DNA of 8,171 bases from Lactobacillus sp. (lineage in GTDB: Bacteria > Pseudomonadota > Alphaproteobacteria > RF32 > CAG-239), in NCBI GenBank assembly GCA_031263385.1, contig JAISFX010000102.1, positions 1-8,171 of the forward strand. Reading direction: 5' to 3'. This document shows, piece by piece, positions 1 through 7,009 of this stretch; position 1 is the stretch's first letter; each line of letters begins with the position of its first letter. Position numbers and translations under genes: made by a program. The notes under the pieces are model-generated. The model ran no database searches, was not told the origin of the DNA, and saw only the letters and a list, made by a program, of their open reading frames with translations.

Positions 1-756
1 AAATATAATGGCACATCTAAAAAGGATTATGACTTAGGTTTGGTGGGTAAAGGCGTGGTGTTTGATACCGGTGGTATTAACATTAAACCAAGCCCCGGTA
101 TGCACGAGATGAAAGGTGATATGGCCGGTTCTGCTGCTGTGGTGGGGGCTATGCGCTCTATTGCATTGCAAAAGGTAAAGGCTAATGTAGTGGGAGTTAT
201 CGGCTTGGTTGAGAATATGCCTTCTGACAGAGCGTTAAAACCTTCAGATATTTTGGTGTCAAAGTCAGGGCAGACAGTGGAGATTGGTAATACGGATGCT
301 GAAGGGCGTTTGGTTTTGGCAGACTGTTTGACATATATTCAAGAGGTTTGCGGCGTTAAAAAGGTTATTGATATTGCGACTTTGACCGGTGCAGCGCAGA
401 TGACTTTCTCATATGTTTATGTGCCAGTAATGAGTAATGATGACAAATTTGCCAAGAGTATTATTGACAGCGGAACAAAAGCAGGAGACAAAATGTGGCA
501 GCTGCCTTTGGATGAGGAATATAATAAAATGCTGAAGTCATCAGTGGCAGATATGAATAATATATCAAGCGGCAAAGGTGGCGGAACAATTACAGCAGCG
601 TGCTTCTTGCAGAGGTTTATTAAAAAAGGTGTTACTTGGGCACATGTTGATATGGCAGGGGTTGATTTTGAAGATAATGGTAAGCCCACTGTTCCTAAAG
701 GTGCATCAGGCTTTGGTGTTAAAATGTTTAATCAGGTGGTTAAAGATTTGAAATAG
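1..756 (+). CDS. pepA: Leucyl aminopeptidase (M17), C-terminal catalytic half, 5' end outside window
   Basis: This is a cytosolic two-metal aminopeptidase that removes N-terminal residues from peptides, usually as a hexamer. The frame is open from base 1, so the true start lies upstream; a TTG at position 40 sits inside the conserved core and is not a start. The visible 251 residues cover the M17 catalytic domain of a roughly 500-residue family. Counting from the first codon, the metal-site and active-site residues are all present: K17 and D22 in GKGVVFD, K29 in IKPS, D40 in MKGDMAG, then D99, E101 and R103 in the family signature NTDAEGRL. These match E. coli PepA K270, D275, K282, D293, D352, E354 and R356. 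The segment GLVENMP just before the signature is also typical. The gene ends in TAG and is followed 17 bp later by a hairpin terminator, so it is the last gene of its transcript. The family call is firm; the peptide substrate range cannot be read from sequence. Confidence 0.96.
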   Translation, partial: KYNGTSKKDYDLGLVGKGVVFDTGGINIKPSPGMHEMKGDMAGSAAVVGAMRSIALQKVKANVVGVIGLVENMPSDRALKPSDILVSKSGQTVEIGNTDAEGRLVLADCLTYIQEVCGVKKVIDIATLTGAAQMTFSYVYVPVMSNDDKFAKSIIDSGTKAGDKMWQLPLDEEYNKMLKSSVADMNNISSGKGGGTITAACFLQRFIKKGVTWAHVDMAGVDFEDNGKPTVPKGASGFGVKMFNQVVKDLK

Positions 757-773
757 ATTTGATCGGGAAAAAC

Positions 774-809
774 AAAAAAAGGGGTGTCTTTGAATGGTGC
801 CCTTTTTTT
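774..809 (+). terminator. Intrinsic terminator after pepA
   Basis: A perfect 10-bp inverted repeat (AAAAAAAGGG at 774-783 with CCCTTTTTTT at 800-809) encloses a 16-nt loop. The T-run of the right arm provides the U-tract. The hairpin begins 17 bp after the pepA stop codon. The A-run on the left arm means it could also work in reverse, but no minus-strand gene ends here. Confidence 0.75.
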
Positions 810-820
810 GTCTAAAATGC

Positions 821-849
821 TTGTGTTCTAGGCTTTTATGTGTTATATT
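821..849 (+). promoter_or_regulatory. Candidate extended -10 sigma70-type promoter for the 150-aa gene
   Basis: TTGTGT (821-826) is followed by a 17-bp spacer and TATATT (844-849). A TG dinucleotide sits one base upstream of the -10 box (841-842), giving an extended -10 element. It lies after the pepA terminator, and transcription would start near 856, about 50 nt before the ATG at 907. This is prediction from motif and spacing only. Confidence 0.45.
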
Positions 850-906
850 GCGGGTTAATATCAGAGATTTATAAATTATTTTTTTAACCTAAATTATTTT
901 CTAAAA

Positions 907-1359
907 ATGGATAGAGCAAGTAGAAAAGTGGCATTACAAATTCTCGCCACAAGAAAAGACAAAGTGAGCAAAGAATTCGGAAAAGTCGTCGATGGACGAG
1001 TAGTAGACGAATATCTTCTTCGGACAGACGTGGAGCTGGAAGATGGGAGATTTGGTTTTGTAAATGGGGTTTTGGACCCTGCGAATTTGCCGGAAAAATT
1101 CATTATTGCAGGGCTTCCTCCATCAGCAGTATTAGCCTTAGCCCCAACCAAGGATTATGATGAGTATAGCAGTGGGAATGGAGAAATCCTAGAAAAGGAA
1201 GATGGTGCAATGTGGCTATGGGTTGAGGGGCTCCTTGGGTATTATCGTTTTAAGGATGACGATGATGCTGGTGAGTTCAATCCTGGGGATGATATTTATG
1301 TTGAATACCATAGAACATCTCATTTCGACGCTTACATTTATGACGTCGAGGCTGTATAG
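907..1359 (+). CDS. Unrecognised acidic 150-aa protein
   Basis: I do not recognise this protein or assign it a function. It has 150 residues and is strongly acidic: about 31 Asp/Glu against 17 Lys/Arg, with a DDDD run near residues 117-120. There is no signal peptide, membrane segment or cysteine, so a soluble cytosolic protein is likely. The first 25 residues are basic and probably helical (RKVALQILATRKDK). The rest alternates acidic and aromatic/hydrophobic residues (MWLWVEGLLGYYRF near 102-115, YVEYHRTSHFDAYIYDV near 131-147), which suggests a compact beta-rich domain. The ATG at 907 is the only plausible start: the frame is closed by a TAA at 856-858 and no other start codon lies between. 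No Shine-Dalgarno sequence precedes it; the leader is nearly all A and T. A candidate promoter upstream and a terminator 24 bp after the stop make it a single-gene unit. These flanking signals, rather than homology, are the main reason to accept it as real. Confidence 0.72.
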   Translation: MDRASRKVALQILATRKDKVSKEFGKVVDGRVVDEYLLRTDVELEDGRFGFVNGVLDPANLPEKFIIAGLPPSAVLALAPTKDYDEYSSGNGEILEKEDGAMWLWVEGLLGYYRFKDDDDAGEFNPGDDIYVEYHRTSHFDAYIYDVEAV

Positions 1360-1383
1360 GTAAAAAAAACAAAGAATTGAGGG

Positions 1384-1420
1384 AAAACGTTGTCTGGAGA
1401 GGCGACGTTTTTTCTTTTTT
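1384..1420 (+). terminator. Intrinsic terminator after the 150-aa gene
   Basis: An 11-bp stem with two G-U wobbles (AAAACGTTGTC at 1384-1394 with GGCGACGTTTT at 1401-1411) closes a 6-nt loop. It is followed by a T-rich tract to 1420 interrupted by one C. It starts 24 bp after the stop codon and separates this gene from the glycosyltransferase gene. Confidence 0.8.
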
Positions 1421-1492
1421 AAATTATTGAATTTTATGAAAAAAATTGTGAAGAAGGGCTTGCCAAGAAGAACATGATGTGTTATTTTAGTG

Positions 1493-1520
1493 CTGACAAA
1501 AGTAAAAATTGAAATATTAT
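1493..1520 (+). promoter_or_regulatory. Candidate promoter for the glycosyltransferase gene
   Basis: CTGACA (1493-1498) and TATTAT (1515-1520) are separated by 16 bp, and each matches the sigma70 consensus at five of six positions. Transcription would begin near 1527, leaving a leader of about 78 nt. The surrounding 1421-1604 stretch is so AT-rich that chance matches are likely, so confidence is modest. The rest of that stretch shows only a 5-bp hairpin (ATCGA/TCGAT at 1532-1545) and no convincing gene. Confidence 0.35.
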
Positions 1521-1604
1521 TATGAAATTATATCGATTATTCGATCTGTTTTATAGTGATTTTTCAAGAACTGAATGAATTATTAATCACAAAAAATATC
1601 AGCT

Positions 1605-2462
1605 ATGAGACGAAAAAAAATTCAAGTAGTGGTTGTAACATACAATCACGAGAAGTATATCGCCCAGGCGATAACAAATGCCTTAGGGCAACAGGGTGAG
1701 TTTGAAATTGAAGTTATGGTTTTCGACGACGCCTCTACGGATAAAACCAGAGAGGTTGTTATGGAAATTGCGAATAATGATGATAGGGTAAAGCTTTTTA
1801 CCAACGCGAAGAACATCATGTTGGAAAAGAACTTACAAAAAGCTTTGAGCCATATTGATTCAGACTATTTCGCGTTTTGCGAAGGGGATGATTTCTGGAC
1901 TAACAAGTTCAAACTGCAAGAGCAGATGAACATGTTAGAAGAGAAACATAGTTTGATAATGAATTATCATCATGTTTTGTATTTCAACCAAGAGACCGGA
2001 GAGAAATCTCTTAATAAGGTCCAGTTGAAAACCAACAAGGATGTTATGACGTTGGAAGACGTTATTGTATCTTATCCAATAAGGAATTTCTCCTCTTGTT
2101 TCTACAGAGGGAGTCTTTTGGACAAGGTTAACCCAAATATCTTTGGTATGTATATGGCAGATTGGTTGTTTCATATTGAAACAGCAAGATATGGACAGAT
2201 TGGAGTTATTCGTACGCCGATGAGTCAGTATAGAGTCCATGGCACAAGCCTATGGTCGTCTATGACAGTGAAAGAGAAACTCAATAAGAACATCGAAATG
2301 GCCAAGATGTACAATAAGTTTTATGGTTATCAATACAACGATTTGTTTTCAAGGTGTATTGCAAGCTATGAGAAAGATTTGAAGGCTATAGGGAATGTTG
2401 TTAATGGTAGTACATTAGGGAAAGCTGCTGCGGTAGCTGCTGCGGTAGCAGCTATAGTTTAG
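1605..2462 (+). CDS. Family 2 glycosyltransferase (GT-A fold)
   Basis: This is a predicted inverting glycosyltransferase that moves a sugar from a nucleotide-sugar donor to an acceptor, most likely in surface polysaccharide or lipopolysaccharide synthesis. Donor and acceptor cannot be told from sequence. The 285 residues show the GT2 layout: the first beta strand and VTYNHEKYI (11-19); the nucleotide-binding DDAST (41-45); EGDDFW (93-98), which carries the metal-binding acidic residues; an Asp in MADWLFH (184-190) at the usual catalytic-base region; and YRVHGTSLWS (209-218), a motif common late in this domain. There is no membrane helix or signal peptide. The C-terminus ends in a hydrophobic Ala/Val tail encoded by a tandem DNA repeat, which is unusual. 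The ATG at 1605 starts immediately before the first beta strand, so little can be missing, yet no Shine-Dalgarno sequence precedes it. It stands alone between two terminators with no other polysaccharide genes in view, which is atypical for such enzymes. Confidence 0.9.
   Translation: MRRKKIQVVVVTYNHEKYIAQAITNALGQQGEFEIEVMVFDDASTDKTREVVMEIANNDDRVKLFTNAKNIMLEKNLQKALSHIDSDYFAFCEGDDFWTNKFKLQEQMNMLEEKHSLIMNYHHVLYFNQETGEKSLNKVQLKTNKDVMTLEDVIVSYPIRNFSSCFYRGSLLDKVNPNIFGMYMADWLFHIETARYGQIGVIRTPMSQYRVHGTSLWSSMTVKEKLNKNIEMAKMYNKFYGYQYNDLFSRCIASYEKDLKAIGNVVNGSTLGKAAAVAAAVAAIV
2424..2459 (+). repeat. 12-bp in-frame tandem repeat at the 3' end of the glycosyltransferase gene
   Basis: The unit GCTGCTGCGGTA occurs twice exactly (2424-2435, 2436-2447), followed by a degenerate third copy GCAGCTATAGTT (2448-2459) and then the TAG stop. 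It encodes AAAV, AAAV, AAIV (residues 274-285). Because the unit is a multiple of three, copy-number change would lengthen or shorten the tail without a frameshift. Confidence 0.85.
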
Positions 2463-2514
2463 GTGATAGTTTAATCGATGTAATAAAAGTATGAAAATAG
2501 AAATAATGGTGTGG

Positions 2515-2554
2515 AAATAAACGAGGTGTTCTAGTGACTCCTCGTTTATTTTTT
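2515..2554 (+). terminator. Strong intrinsic terminator after the glycosyltransferase gene
   Basis: A perfect 12-bp stem (AAATAAACGAGG at 2515-2526 with CCTCGTTTATTT at 2540-2551) closes a 13-nt loop and runs into a T-tract ending at 2554. It lies 52 bp after the glycosyltransferase stop. In the reverse direction the stem ends in TTT only, so it may also act weakly on folE transcripts, whose gene ends 122 bp away on the opposite strand. Confidence 0.85.
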
Positions 2555-2612
2555 GTGGGAATGATTTTTGTTTTTATTTTGCTAACAAAGTTGGCAAATA
2601 TGGGTTGGCAAT

Positions 2613-2649
2613 ATCCCTCCGTTCTGGCTTGTCCTCAGTCGGGATGACA
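2613..2649 (-). repeat. Short intergenic element resembling dispersed TGTCAT-type repeats
   Basis: Read on the minus strand it begins TGTCATCCCGAC and ends GAACGGAGGGAT. The ATCCC (2613-2617) and GGGAT (2641-2645) ends are inverted copies of each other. From memory, short intergenic repeats opening with TGTCAT plus a C/G-rich imperfect palindrome are dispersed in many bacterial genomes. One copy in one window cannot prove repetition. Just upstream lies a small near-direct repeat, GTTGGCAAATAT (2590-2601) and GTTGGCAATAT (2604-2614). Confidence 0.4.
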
Positions 2650-2676
2650 AAGAGGGTATGGGGTGGAATAGTAGGG

Positions 2677-3291
2677 TTATCTGGTGAAGTTTATTTGGTT
2701 ATAAAATTCGCTTTTAAGGCTTTCTGATTTACGGAAAGTGCCTTTGATTTCGGCAGTTACAAACTCCATATGCTCATCTTCAACACCACGGGTGCAGCAA
2801 CAAAAGTGTTTGGCTTTTATTACAACTGCTACGCCGCGAGGTTTTAGGTTGTCTTCAATCCAAGCGGTGACTTGGGCTGTAAGCTCTTCTTGGATTTGCG
2901 GGCGACGGGCAAACCAGTCTACAATGCGGGCATATTTAGAAAGGCCGATTAATTTTTCGCCCGGTAAAATGCCAATCCAACATTTGCCAATGAAGTCAAC
3001 AAAGTGGTGAGAGCAGGTTGATTTTACATCAATAGGCCCAATGGTCATTAGTTGGTCAAGGTCTTTGACATTTGGGAATACGGTGATTTTGGGAGGGGCT
3101 TCGTATCTGCCTTTGAACTTTTCGCGAATCCACATTTTGGCAATGCGTTTTGCGGTCTCTTTAGTGTTATGGTCATTATCAATGTCAATTTCGAGCTCTC
3201 TGAGTACGCCCTCTAAAGAGGTAGAGACCTTTTTCTCCATTGCAGATAATTGTTCTTTGGTGGTTATTTTGTTGTCATTTGAAAAGTTCAT
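2677..3291 (-). CDS. folE: GTP cyclohydrolase I
   Basis: FolE converts GTP to 7,8-dihydroneopterin triphosphate plus formate. This is the first step of folate and other pterin synthesis and also feeds queuosine synthesis; the enzyme is a zinc-dependent cytosolic decamer. The 204-residue length fits the family. Zinc ligands are visible as C93 and H96 in TCSHHF and C164 in KHFCCCTRGV, with the partner histidines H95 and H162 in place. Substrate-binding elements are present: GLSKYAR (116-122, including K119 and R122), Q134 and E135 in RPQIQEELTAQ, and R168. Two details differ from the usual form: E136 replaces the arginine of the common QERLT, and C164-C166 is a run of three cysteines. The start at 3291 is supported by AAGGA (3298-3302), 6 nt upstream. 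It lies downstream of nifJ on the same strand, 95 bp apart, with hairpins between but no clear U-tract, so read-through from nifJ is possible. No other folate or queuosine gene is in view to decide the pathway. Confidence 0.95.
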   Translation of the reverse strand: MNFSNDNKITTKEQLSAMEKKVSTSLEGVLRELEIDIDNDHNTKETAKRIAKMWIREKFKGRYEAPPKITVFPNVKDLDQLMTIGPIDVKSTCSHHFVDFIGKCWIGILPGEKLIGLSKYARIVDWFARRPQIQEELTAQVTAWIEDNLKPRGVAVVIKAKHFCCCTRGVEDEHMEFVTAEIKGTFRKSESLKSEFYNQINFTR

Positions 3292-3310
3292 CGGTATTCC
3301 TTAGATAGTT

Positions 3311-3333
3311 AGCCCCTCTTAAACAGAGGGGCT
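3311..3333. other. Perfect 9-bp hairpin just upstream of the folE ribosome binding site
   Basis: AGCCCCTCT (3311-3319) pairs with AGAGGGGCT (3325-3333) around a 5-nt loop. On the minus strand, the folE transcript sense, it ends 8 nt before the AAGGA ribosome binding site and is followed by AACTATC, not a U-tract, so it is not a classic terminator for nifJ. On the plus strand it is followed by a poor TTAGTTT tract. It could stabilise or process the nifJ-folE RNA or influence folE translation. Confidence 0.5.
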
Positions 3334-3344
3334 TTAGTTTGCCG

Positions 3345-3374
3345 CATTACTAAGGCCTGAAGGCCTTAGTAATG
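3345..3374. repeat. Perfect 13-bp palindrome with 4-nt loop after nifJ
   Basis: CATTACTAAGGCC (3345-3357) and GGCCTTAGTAATG (3362-3374) form a perfect stem around TGAA. On the minus strand it begins 12 nt after the nifJ stop codon and is preceded by TG, making another TGTCAT opening (3372-3377). No U-tract follows in either direction. It may act as a 3' RNA-stabilising hairpin, a factor-assisted terminator, or a dispersed palindromic repeat. Confidence 0.55.
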
Positions 3375-3386
3375 ACAGGTCGTTAG

Positions 3387-6300
3387 TTATTCGGCAGCAG
3401 GTTCCGGTTTTTCGCAAGGAACGAATGATGCCAAGTGTTCAAGTTGTGAACGTTTTTCTTTTAAGTTTTCTTGAGATCTTTCAAGAAGAGTTTCATAACG
3501 TTCTGGGTTTTGCTTCTTGACGATTGTAAAGCGGTTTTCATCAGCCATATAGTCAGCCAATGGAACCGTTGCTGCTTTAGAATCAAGCATTAACGGAGCT
3601 TTGCAAGCTTCAACATTGCGTGGGTCATAACGGTATAATGGCCAGCTTCCGCTTTCAACAGCAGCCTTTTGATGAGACAGACCGTTGAACAAGTTAAAGC
3701 CTTGGGCAATACAGTGTGAGTAAGCAATTACGATACTTGGGCCGTCAAAGCTTTCTGCCTCATTAAGGGCTTTAATCAACTGCATGTCGTTAGCACCGAA
3801 AGCAACCTGAGCAACATAGACATTGCCATAGCTCATGGCAATCATGCCGAGGTCTTTCTTAGGCAATGCTTTACCCGCAGTGGCGAACTTTGCAGATGCA
3901 CCCATAGGAGTTGCTTTTGATTGTTGTCCGCCGGTATTTGAATAAACACCTGTATCCATAACCAGAATGTTGATGTTTTTGCCAGAAGCGATTGCATGGT
4001 CAAGACCGCCGAAGCCGATGTCATAAGCCCAGCCGTCGCCGCCGAAAATCCAAACAGATTTTTTGGTCAAATAGTCAGCCAGTTCAGAGAGGTGTTTGGC
4101 CTCTTGTGAATTAATTGCGCCCAACTTCTCACGTAAAGCTTTAACATTTTGACGCTGGCCATCAATCTCTTGGTCTGTTGCCTGAGGGTTGTTATTAATC
4201 TTATCAACCAAATCAGCACCGATTTGAGATTTTAATGTATCCATAATAGATTTGGCGGTTTTGTTTTGTTGGTCGATAGCAAACCTCATGCCAAGGCCAA
4301 ACTCAGCATTGTCTTCAAACAATGAGTTTGCCCAAGCAGGGCCGTGGCCTTTTTCATCAACAGCGTAAGGAGTTGTTGGCAGGTTGCCGCCGTAGATTGA
4401 TGAACAACCTGTGGCGTTGGCAATAATCATTCTGTCGCCAAACAACTGAGTTACGAGTTTGATGTATGGGGTTTCACCACAGCCGGCACAAGCGCCAGAG
4501 AACTCAAACAAAGGTTGAACCATTTGAGTGAATTTTGGAAGTGTTTTGCCAACTTCGGTTCTCTTAACATAAGGAATGGTCTCAAAGAAATTATACCAAG
4601 CGATTTGCTCGTCCATGTGTTTTTCAACGTGGTCAAGGTTGATAGCTTTTCTTTCAGGGTTGGCTTTGTCTTTAGCCGGACAAACGGTTGTACATACGCC
4701 ACAGCCTGTGCAATCCTCAGGGGCAATCTGAAGAATGAAGTTCTTGCCTTCAAACTCTTTACCGCGATATTTGGCAGATTTGAAACCTGCAGGAGCGTTT
4801 TTAAGTTCTTCATCAGAAGCAATCTTCATTCTGATTACAGCATGAGGACAAACTAAAGAACATTTGCCACACTGGATGCATAGGTCAGCTTCCCAGATAG
4901 GGAACTCTGTAGCAATACGGCGTTTCTCGTACTGAGTTGTAGCTGTTGGCCATGTGCCGTCAATTACTTTTTCAAATGCGCTTACAGGCAGGTCATCACC
5001 ACGACCAGCAATAATCTCGCCGGTTACTTTTTGTACGAACTCAGGAGCATTGCTTGGTACAGGAGCCAAACAGCAGGTTTTAGAATCGGCTGTGGCTGGG
5101 ATGTCAACCTTGTGAAGGTGTTTCAAAGCTTCATCAACAGCGGCAAAGTTTTGGTCAACGATATCTTGGCCTTTTTTGCCATAAGTTTTTTGAATGGCAT
5201 CTTTAATGGCCTTAATAGCATCATCTTTAGGGAGCACATTAGAAATGGCGAAGAAACAAGTCTGCATGATGGTGTTAATACGCATGCCCATTCCTGTTTG
5301 ACGAGCAACGTCAACAGCGTTGATTACATAGAAGTTTAGCTTTTTATCAATGATAGTTTGCTGAACCTCTACAGGAAGATGAGCCCACACCTCGTTGCCT
5401 TCATAAGGGGCATTTAAGAGGAATGTCGCGCCTGATTTTGCCAGCTTCAAGACATCTATCTTAGAGATGAATGGGAACTGGTGGCAAGCGACGAAGTCTG
5501 CCTTTGTAATCAGATATGGAGCTTTGATTGGGTCATCTGAAAAACGTAGGTGAGAGGTGGTCATTGCGCCTGATTTTTTACTATCATATACGAAGTAGCC
5601 TTGGCCATATTTGCCGGCATCTTCAGCAATAATTTTGATAGAGTTTTTGTTGGCGCCAACAGTTCCGTCTGCACCGAGGCCATAGAAAACGGCGCGGGTA
5701 ACATCTTTGTTCTCGACATCAATATCATCAGAATATGGGAGAGATGTTTTGTTCAGGTCATCATTAATACCGACAGAGAAGCTGTTTATTGGGCTTGGTA
5801 ATTTAGCGTTTTCAAATACAGCGTGAACCATTCCGGGAGTGAACTCTTTGGAAGATAAGCCGTAGCGTCCGCCGATTACTTTAATGTTTAAGCCAGATTG
5901 CGCTAATGATGCTACAACGTCTAGATATAAAGGCTCTCCGGTTGCGCCAGACTCTTTGGTTCTGTCAAGTACGTTGATGGTTTTTACTGATTTTGGAAGT
6001 GCTTTAATGAAAGATTCTGTTGGGAAAGGACGGTATAATCTGATTTTGATTACGCCAACTTTTTCTCCGTTATTGTTGAGGTGTTTTACAGCTTCTTCAA
6101 CAGTTTCAGCGCCAGAACCCATAACTACGACTACTTGCTCAGCATCTGCAGCGCCAAAATATTCAACAGTTTTATACTGGCGGCCAGTGATTTTTGCAAA
6201 TTTGTTCATTTCTTCAGTAACAATGCCTTCAACCTTAGCATAATAAGGGTTAGTGGCTTCGCGACCTTGGAAGAATACGTCAGGGTTTTGAGCAGTACCT

Positions 6301-6950
6301 CTGATAACAGGTTTCTCAGGCTTTAATGCGTTTTTGAGGTTGAAGTTGTAATCAACACCTTCGAGCATTGCTTTTAAGTTGTTATCAGAAAGGAGGTTTA
6401 TTTTGTTTATTTCATGAGATGTTCTGAAGCCGTCAAAGAAATGAAGGAAAGGAACACGAGAACGAATCGATGCAGTCTGAGAGATGGCTGCGAAGTCATG
6501 AGCCTCTTGCACGGAGTTAGAGCTTAGCATTGCAAAACCTGTTTGGCGGCAAGACATGACGTCAGAGTGGTCACCAAAGATTGATAATGCGTGGCTGGCT
6601 AAGGTACGGGCGGCTACATGCATAACGAAAGGTGAAAGCTCACCAGCGATTTTATACATGTTTGGTATCATCAATAACAAGCCTTGTGAAGCAGTGAAGG
6701 TTGTTACCAAAGAACCGGCTTGGACAGCACCGTGGCAGGCACCAGCAGCACCAGCTTCGGACTGCATCTCTTGTACCTCAGGCACAACGCCCCAGAGGTT
6801 GGTTTGGCCCGCAGCAGACCAAGCATCTGCCCATTCGCCCATGTTTGATGATGGGGTAATAGGGTAGATAACACATACTTCATTCATACGGTGAGCAACG
6901 CTTGCAACAGCCTCGTTACCGTCTAACATTTTCATTTTTGCATCAGCCAT
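3387..6950 (-). CDS. nifJ: Pyruvate:ferredoxin (flavodoxin) oxidoreductase, single-chain form
   Basis: This enzyme oxidises pyruvate with CoA to acetyl-CoA and CO2 and passes two electrons to ferredoxin or flavodoxin. It is cytosolic, homodimeric and oxygen-sensitive. At 1187 residues it is full length, and all domains of the Desulfovibrio africanus enzyme appear in order. The N-terminal pyrimidine-binding domain has YPITPSS (29-35), the E65 region and R115. Then come the transketolase C-like domain (about 260-390), the gamma domain (about 415-620) and the EKR motif (675-677). Two 4Fe-4S motifs follow: C691, C694, C697, C701 and C747, C750, C753, C757. The thiamine diphosphate domain has GDGWAYDIGFGG (971-982) and DTGVYSNTGGQQ (999-1010). 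The third cluster is held by C821, C824, C849 and C1080. No key residue is missing, so it should be active. The start at 6950 has AAGGA 9 nt upstream and matches the family N-terminus. A candidate promoter lies about 60-90 bp upstream, divergent from that of pflB. Whether the carrier is ferredoxin or flavodoxin cannot be read here. Confidence 0.98.
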   Translation of the reverse strand: MADAKMKMLDGNEAVASVAHRMNEVCVIYPITPSSNMGEWADAWSAAGQTNLWGVVPEVQEMQSEAGAAGACHGAVQAGSLVTTFTASQGLLLMIPNMYKIAGELSPFVMHVAARTLASHALSIFGDHSDVMSCRQTGFAMLSSNSVQEAHDFAAISQTASIRSRVPFLHFFDGFRTSHEINKINLLSDNNLKAMLEGVDYNFNLKNALKPEKPVIRGTAQNPDVFFQGREATNPYYAKVEGIVTEEMNKFAKITGRQYKTVEYFGAADAEQVVVVMGSGAETVEEAVKHLNNNGEKVGVIKIRLYRPFPTESFIKALPKSVKTINVLDRTKESGATGEPLYLDVVASLAQSGLNIKVIGGRYGLSSKEFTPGMVHAVFENAKLPSPINSFSVGINDDLNKTSLPYSDDIDVENKDVTRAVFYGLGADGTVGANKNSIKIIAEDAGKYGQGYFVYDSKKSGAMTTSHLRFSDDPIKAPYLITKADFVACHQFPFISKIDVLKLAKSGATFLLNAPYEGNEVWAHLPVEVQQTIIDKKLNFYVINAVDVARQTGMGMRINTIMQTCFFAISNVLPKDDAIKAIKDAIQKTYGKKGQDIVDQNFAAVDEALKHLHKVDIPATADSKTCCLAPVPSNAPEFVQKVTGEIIAGRGDDLPVSAFEKVIDGTWPTATTQYEKRRIATEFPIWEADLCIQCGKCSLVCPHAVIRMKIASDEELKNAPAGFKSAKYRGKEFEGKNFILQIAPEDCTGCGVCTTVCPAKDKANPERKAINLDHVEKHMDEQIAWYNFFETIPYVKRTEVGKTLPKFTQMVQPLFEFSGACAGCGETPYIKLVTQLFGDRMIIANATGCSSIYGGNLPTTPYAVDEKGHGPAWANSLFEDNAEFGLGMRFAIDQQNKTAKSIMDTLKSQIGADLVDKINNNPQATDQEIDGQRQNVKALREKLGAINSQEAKHLSELADYLTKKSVWIFGGDGWAYDIGFGGLDHAIASGKNINILVMDTGVYSNTGGQQSKATPMGASAKFATAGKALPKKDLGMIAMSYGNVYVAQVAFGANDMQLIKALNEAESFDGPSIVIAYSHCIAQGFNLFNGLSHQKAAVESGSWPLYRYDPRNVEACKAPLMLDSKAATVPLADYMADENRFTIVKKQNPERYETLLERSQENLKEKRSQLEHLASFVPCEKPEPAAE

Positions 6951-7009
6951 GATGTTTTTTCCTTATTGTTAAGTTTAAACCTAGATTTACAACGGAAATC
7001 ATGCCAGAA

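Noticed and set aside
40..42. TTG at position 40 as the start of a short peptidase gene
   Set aside because: It lies within the conserved M17 core just before the metal-binding lysine, and the frame stays open to base 1, so it is an internal codon of a gene that begins outside the window.
417..1151. Minus-strand open frames at 417-689 and 894-1151
   Set aside because: They are antisense to pepA and to the 150-aa gene respectively. The second is antisense to a gene with matching plus-strand promoter and terminator signals, so the plus strand is preferred.
1436..1477. A 13-residue basic open frame (MKKIVKKGLPRRT) upstream of the glycosyltransferase gene
   Set aside because: No ribosome binding site, it lies upstream of the candidate promoter, and such short frames are expected by chance in AT-rich DNA.
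3292..3386. A possible tetrahydrofolate or preQ1 riboswitch before folE
   Set aside because: The gap holds only two simple hairpins. I could not find the multi-helix junction or pseudoknot core expected of either class.
3842..6867. Many open frames of 60-120 codons on both strands inside nifJ
   Set aside because: They overlap a full-length, motif-complete NifJ, lack family features and have cysteine- and serine-rich shadow-like composition. They arise from the third-codon bias of nifJ.
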